Below, one piece after another: positions 61,653 through 64,000 of a stretch of 64,000 bases of DNA. Under the pieces are notes generated by a model. It did not search any database and was not told the origin of the DNA. It worked only from the letters and a program-made list of their open reading frames with translations. Position 1 is the first letter of the stretch. Each line of letters begins with the position of its first letter. Origin of the DNA: DATGMP01 sp035293565 (GTDB lineage: Bacteria > Pseudomonadota > Alphaproteobacteria > BOG-932 > Roseiterribacteraceae); contig DATGMP010000006.1 in NCBI GenBank assembly GCA_035293565.1, forward strand, positions 1-64,000, read 5' to 3'. Made by a program: the position numbers and the translations under genes.

Positions 61653-62838
61653 TTTTCGCATTCCTTTCTACCGTCATGATCTCGGCCAGGCAGAGCTTGA
61701 CGAAGTCGCCCGCGTGCTTGACGGCGACATTCTCACAACGGGCGAAACGGTTGCCGAGTTCGAGCGCCGCTTCGCCGCGCTGCTTGGTCGGCGTCATGCG
61801 CTGGCCGTGACGAGCTGCACCGGCGCGCTGCATCTCTCGTTGTTGGCGCTCGGCATCGGTGCAGGCGACGAGGTCATTACGACGCCGATGAGCTTTGTTG
61901 CCACCGCTACTGCGATTATCGAGGCTGGCGCTACGCCGGTCTTCGTCGATGTCGAACCCGATACCGGCAATATTGACGCAAGCCGTATCGAGGCGGCGAT
62001 CACGCCCAAAACCCGCGCCATCATGCCGGTCCATCTTTACGGTCTCATGTGCGACATGCGGGCGATCGCGGCGATCGCCGACCGTCATGATCTCGTGGTG
62101 CTCGAGGACTCCGCCCATTGCATCGAGGGTCGCCGCGATGGGCTCACGCCCGGCGCGGTCGCCAAGACGGCGTCGTTCAGCTTCTACGCGACAAAGAACA
62201 TGACGTGCGGCGAAGGCGGCGCCTTGGTTACCGACGACAGCGCACTCTACGAGCGCCTGAAGCTCTGGCGGTTGCACGGAATGACACGATCGGCCGCTGA
62301 ACGCGCGAGCCAGAACTACGCTCATTGGGACATGATCCAGATGGGCTGGAAGTACAATATGAGCAATATCGAGGCGGCGTTGCTGCTGCCTCAGTTCGCC
62401 CGCCTCGACGCGAAGCTCGCGCAGCGTCAGGCGTTGGCGCGGCGCTATCGAGCCGGCCTTGCGGGTCTACCCGGTATCGTCGTCCCGGCCGAACGCCCCG
62501 ACAGCATCCACGCCTATCATGTGCTGCCGATCTGGGTATTCGACGGGCCTGGTCGGGACCAGGTCATCGCGGAGCTCAATCGGCGCGGCGTCGGCGCGGT
62601 GGTGAACTATAATCCCATTCATCTGATGAGCTATTTCGTCGAACGCTTCGGTTTCCGTCCGGGTGACTTCCCGATTGCCGAGCGTCTCGGTCGGGCGGTC
62701 CTGTCGTTACCGTTCTATCCGGGCATGGGCGATCAGGAGGTCGACGATGTCGTCGGCGCCGTTGCAGAGATCGTCACCGGGACGGCGTCCGAGAGAGGCC
62801 TTGGGGGAGCGCCGGCCAATGCGAGATCCGCCGCATGA
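61645..62838 (+). CDS. DegT/DnrJ/EryC1/StrS sugar aminotransferase
   Basis: A 397-residue PLP enzyme. The Schiff-base Lys is in SFSFYATKNMTCGEGG. Other marks are ALAVTSCTGALHLSLLALG, IMPVHLYGLMCDMRAI and EDSAHCIEG, and the C-terminal IPFYRHDLG start and LPFYPGMGDQEVDDVV. It transfers an amino group to a keto-sugar, for example one made by the dehydratase at 54607. GTG 61645 is chosen because conservation begins at VASFRIPFYRH. It is the last gene of the operon and converges on dinB. Confidence 0.92.
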   Translation: MASFRIPFYRHDLGQAELDEVARVLDGDILTTGETVAEFERRFAALLGRRHALAVTSCTGALHLSLLALGIGAGDEVITTPMSFVATATAIIEAGATPVFVDVEPDTGNIDASRIEAAITPKTRAIMPVHLYGLMCDMRAIAAIADRHDLVVLEDSAHCIEGRRDGLTPGAVAKTASFSFYATKNMTCGEGGALVTDDSALYERLKLWRLHGMTRSAAERASQNYAHWDMIQMGWKYNMSNIEAALLLPQFARLDAKLAQRQALARRYRAGLAGLPGIVVPAERPDSIHAYHVLPIWVFDGPGRDQVIAELNRRGVGAVVNYNPIHLMSYFVERFGFRPGDFPIAERLGRAVLSLPFYPGMGDQEVDDVVGAVAEIVTGTASERGLGGAPANARSAA

Positions 62839-62860
62839 GGCTCCGACAAGGCCGCAGCGC

Positions 62861-64000
62861 TCAAAGGTCCTTTTCGGCCAGCGTGCGAAATGCGTCGGGA
62901 ACGGAACGGTGAGTGCTTAGCGCTACCGACGCATATCCGATTGCGTCCCATCCGAAGCGATCGCGGATCCGGTCGACGGCGCAGTCGGCCATCCGACGCG
63001 CCATGCCTCTCTTGGTGCCGGGACGGCGCGCTTCGTCCGCGAGTCCGAGCGGGAGCTCCAGCTGCAGATCGCAGTGCTCCTCGAGATGCGATACCGAAAT
63101 GGCCAGCAGCGAGATGACCTTCTCGTCGGGATAGTCGACGAGCACCGCGCGGACCAATTCTTCGGCGACCTCGGCAAGGATCACGGTTGCAGAAATCGGC
63201 GCGTCGAGCGTCACCGAGCGCGTTACGGATTGCAAGTTGGCGAAACGAACACGCGCCGTAACCGTTCGCCCGGACTTGGACTTGGCCCGCAAACGGGTCG
63301 CGATTCTGTCGGCGAGATGGAGAAGAGTGGGACGGAAAACGCGCTCCTCCGCGGGTTTTCGGCCGAGCGCCGACTGCGCCCCTGCCGATCCGGCCCGCCG
63401 GTCCGTCTCAATATTCCGCGGATCGCGATTCCAGGCCAGCGCGGCCAGCTTCTCTCCGGCTGCCGGTCCGAGCAGCCGTTCGAGCGACGATCCTGGGGTG
63501 TTCGCCAACTGCCCGATCGTCAGCACGCCCTTCTCGGCCAAGCGCGCGGCGGTCACCGGGCCCACGCCCCACATGAGCTCCACCGGGAGGCGGTGAAGGA
63601 ATTCGAGTTCGGTGTCGGGATCAACGACCACAAGCCCGTCGGGCTTTGCCACTTGGGAGGCAATTTTCGCCAAATGCTTGGTCCGTGCAACGCCAACCGA
63701 GATCGGAAGGCCGAGCTCCGCTCGCACGCGGCGGCGGATCGCCCGCGCGATTTCGATTGGCGGGCCGAAGAGATGCGTGCAACCCCTGACATCGGCGAAG
63801 GCCTCATCGATGGAAATCCGCTCGACAAGGGGGGTGAAATCCTCGAGCACCTTTATGGCGGCATCGCCCAATCGCCGATATTGCTCGAAGTGCCCGCCGA
63901 CGAAAGTCAGCTGCGGGCAGAGTTCCCGCGCCTGCTGTCCCGGCATGCCGCTTCGGATCCCGAAAGCCTTGGCCTCGTAGGAAGCTGCGAGCACGACGCC
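62861..64000 (-). CDS. dinB: DNA polymerase IV (DinB), partial at window end
   Basis: A Y-family polymerase, C-terminal 380 residues or so; the 5' end lies beyond the window. Visible are AASYEAKAFGIRSGMPGQQA, the catalytic VERISIDEAFADVRG, GVARTKHLAKIASQVAKPDG, the thumb (LMWGVGPVTAARLAEKGV) and the little-finger domain (GRTVTARVRFANLQ). It does error-prone translesion synthesis. The extreme C-terminus differs from typical DinB and has no clear clamp-binding motif that I can name. Confidence 0.92.
   Translation of the reverse strand, partial: GVVLAASYEAKAFGIRSGMPGQQARELCPQLTFVGGHFEQYRRLGDAAIKVLEDFTPLVERISIDEAFADVRGCTHLFGPPIEIARAIRRRVRAELGLPISVGVARTKHLAKIASQVAKPDGLVVVDPDTELEFLHRLPVELMWGVGPVTAARLAEKGVLTIGQLANTPGSSLERLLGPAAGEKLAALAWNRDPRNIETDRRAGSAGAQSALGRKPAEERVFRPTLLHLADRIATRLRAKSKSGRTVTARVRFANLQSVTRSVTLDAPISATVILAEVAEELVRAVLVDYPDEKVISLLAISVSHLEEHCDLQLELPLGLADEARRPGTKRGMARRMADCAVDRIRDRFGWDAIGYASVALSTHRSVPDAFRTLAEKDL

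Overview
The window looks like chromosomal DNA of a GC-rich alphaproteobacterium. Supporting signs are the lepA / acnA / cytochrome c maturation neighbourhood, with acnA divergent from ccmA, the dense operons joined by ATGA/GTGA overlaps, and the lack of any phage, IS or CRISPR signature. The species cannot be named from the sequence alone.

Layout. 1-1.45 kb: a VTT-domain membrane protein and a SAM methyltransferase. 1.5-12.6 kb (minus): a tightly coupled nine-gene operon. It holds two LPG-synthase-TM-type membrane proteins, a HAD-UbiA fusion, an epimerase, an FAD oxidoreductase, DprE1- and DprE2-like enzymes and two GT-C type membrane glycosyltransferases. This reads as a polyprenyl-phosphate-pentose (arabinose-like) donor pathway with its likely users. 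12.7-18.3 kb (minus): a DUF4412-like secreted protein, lepA, and an acnA broken by a frameshift. 18.4-25.6 kb (plus): a chorismate mutase followed by a complete ccmABCDEFGHI operon. 25.6-31.3 kb: an acyltransferase, two GT2 enzymes and an unusual metallo-beta-lactamase/polysaccharide-deacetylase fusion. 31.5-39.3 kb: mixed housekeeping and signalling genes (HEMRH-motif protein, KamA-family radical SAM, CBS protein, beta-helix protein, ABC-F ATPase, CheY-like regulator, dipeptide epimerase). 39.4-41.6 kb: panBCD with a strong 5' UTR hairpin. Then come tRNA-Glu(CTC), a small ORF and two acyl-CoA dehydrogenases.

44.2-53.2 kb is the most interesting part. It carries eight small predicted exported proteins. 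Each has a Sec-type signal peptide followed at once by a double-glycine-leader-like motif (L-[TSD]-x-x-[QED]-[ML]-D-x-[VI]-x-[AG]-[GS]). Seven of them are consecutive on the plus strand and are followed by a stand-alone exported C39 peptidase and an outer-membrane barrel protein with an N-terminal coiled coil. Two paralogous LuxR/NarL-type regulators with degenerate receivers flank the first small protein. The peptidase and barrel resemble FapD and FapF of the Pseudomonas functional-amyloid system, but the substrates look different. I propose an undescribed Fap-like secretion and processing system.

53.3-62.8 kb is a glycan or surface-modification cluster: a CgeB-like glycosyltransferase, an NDP-sugar dehydratase/epimerase, two SPASM-type radical SAM enzymes, two unknown small proteins, asparagine synthase, GNAT, WbqC-like and DegT aminotransferase genes. 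The window ends in a partial dinB on the minus strand.
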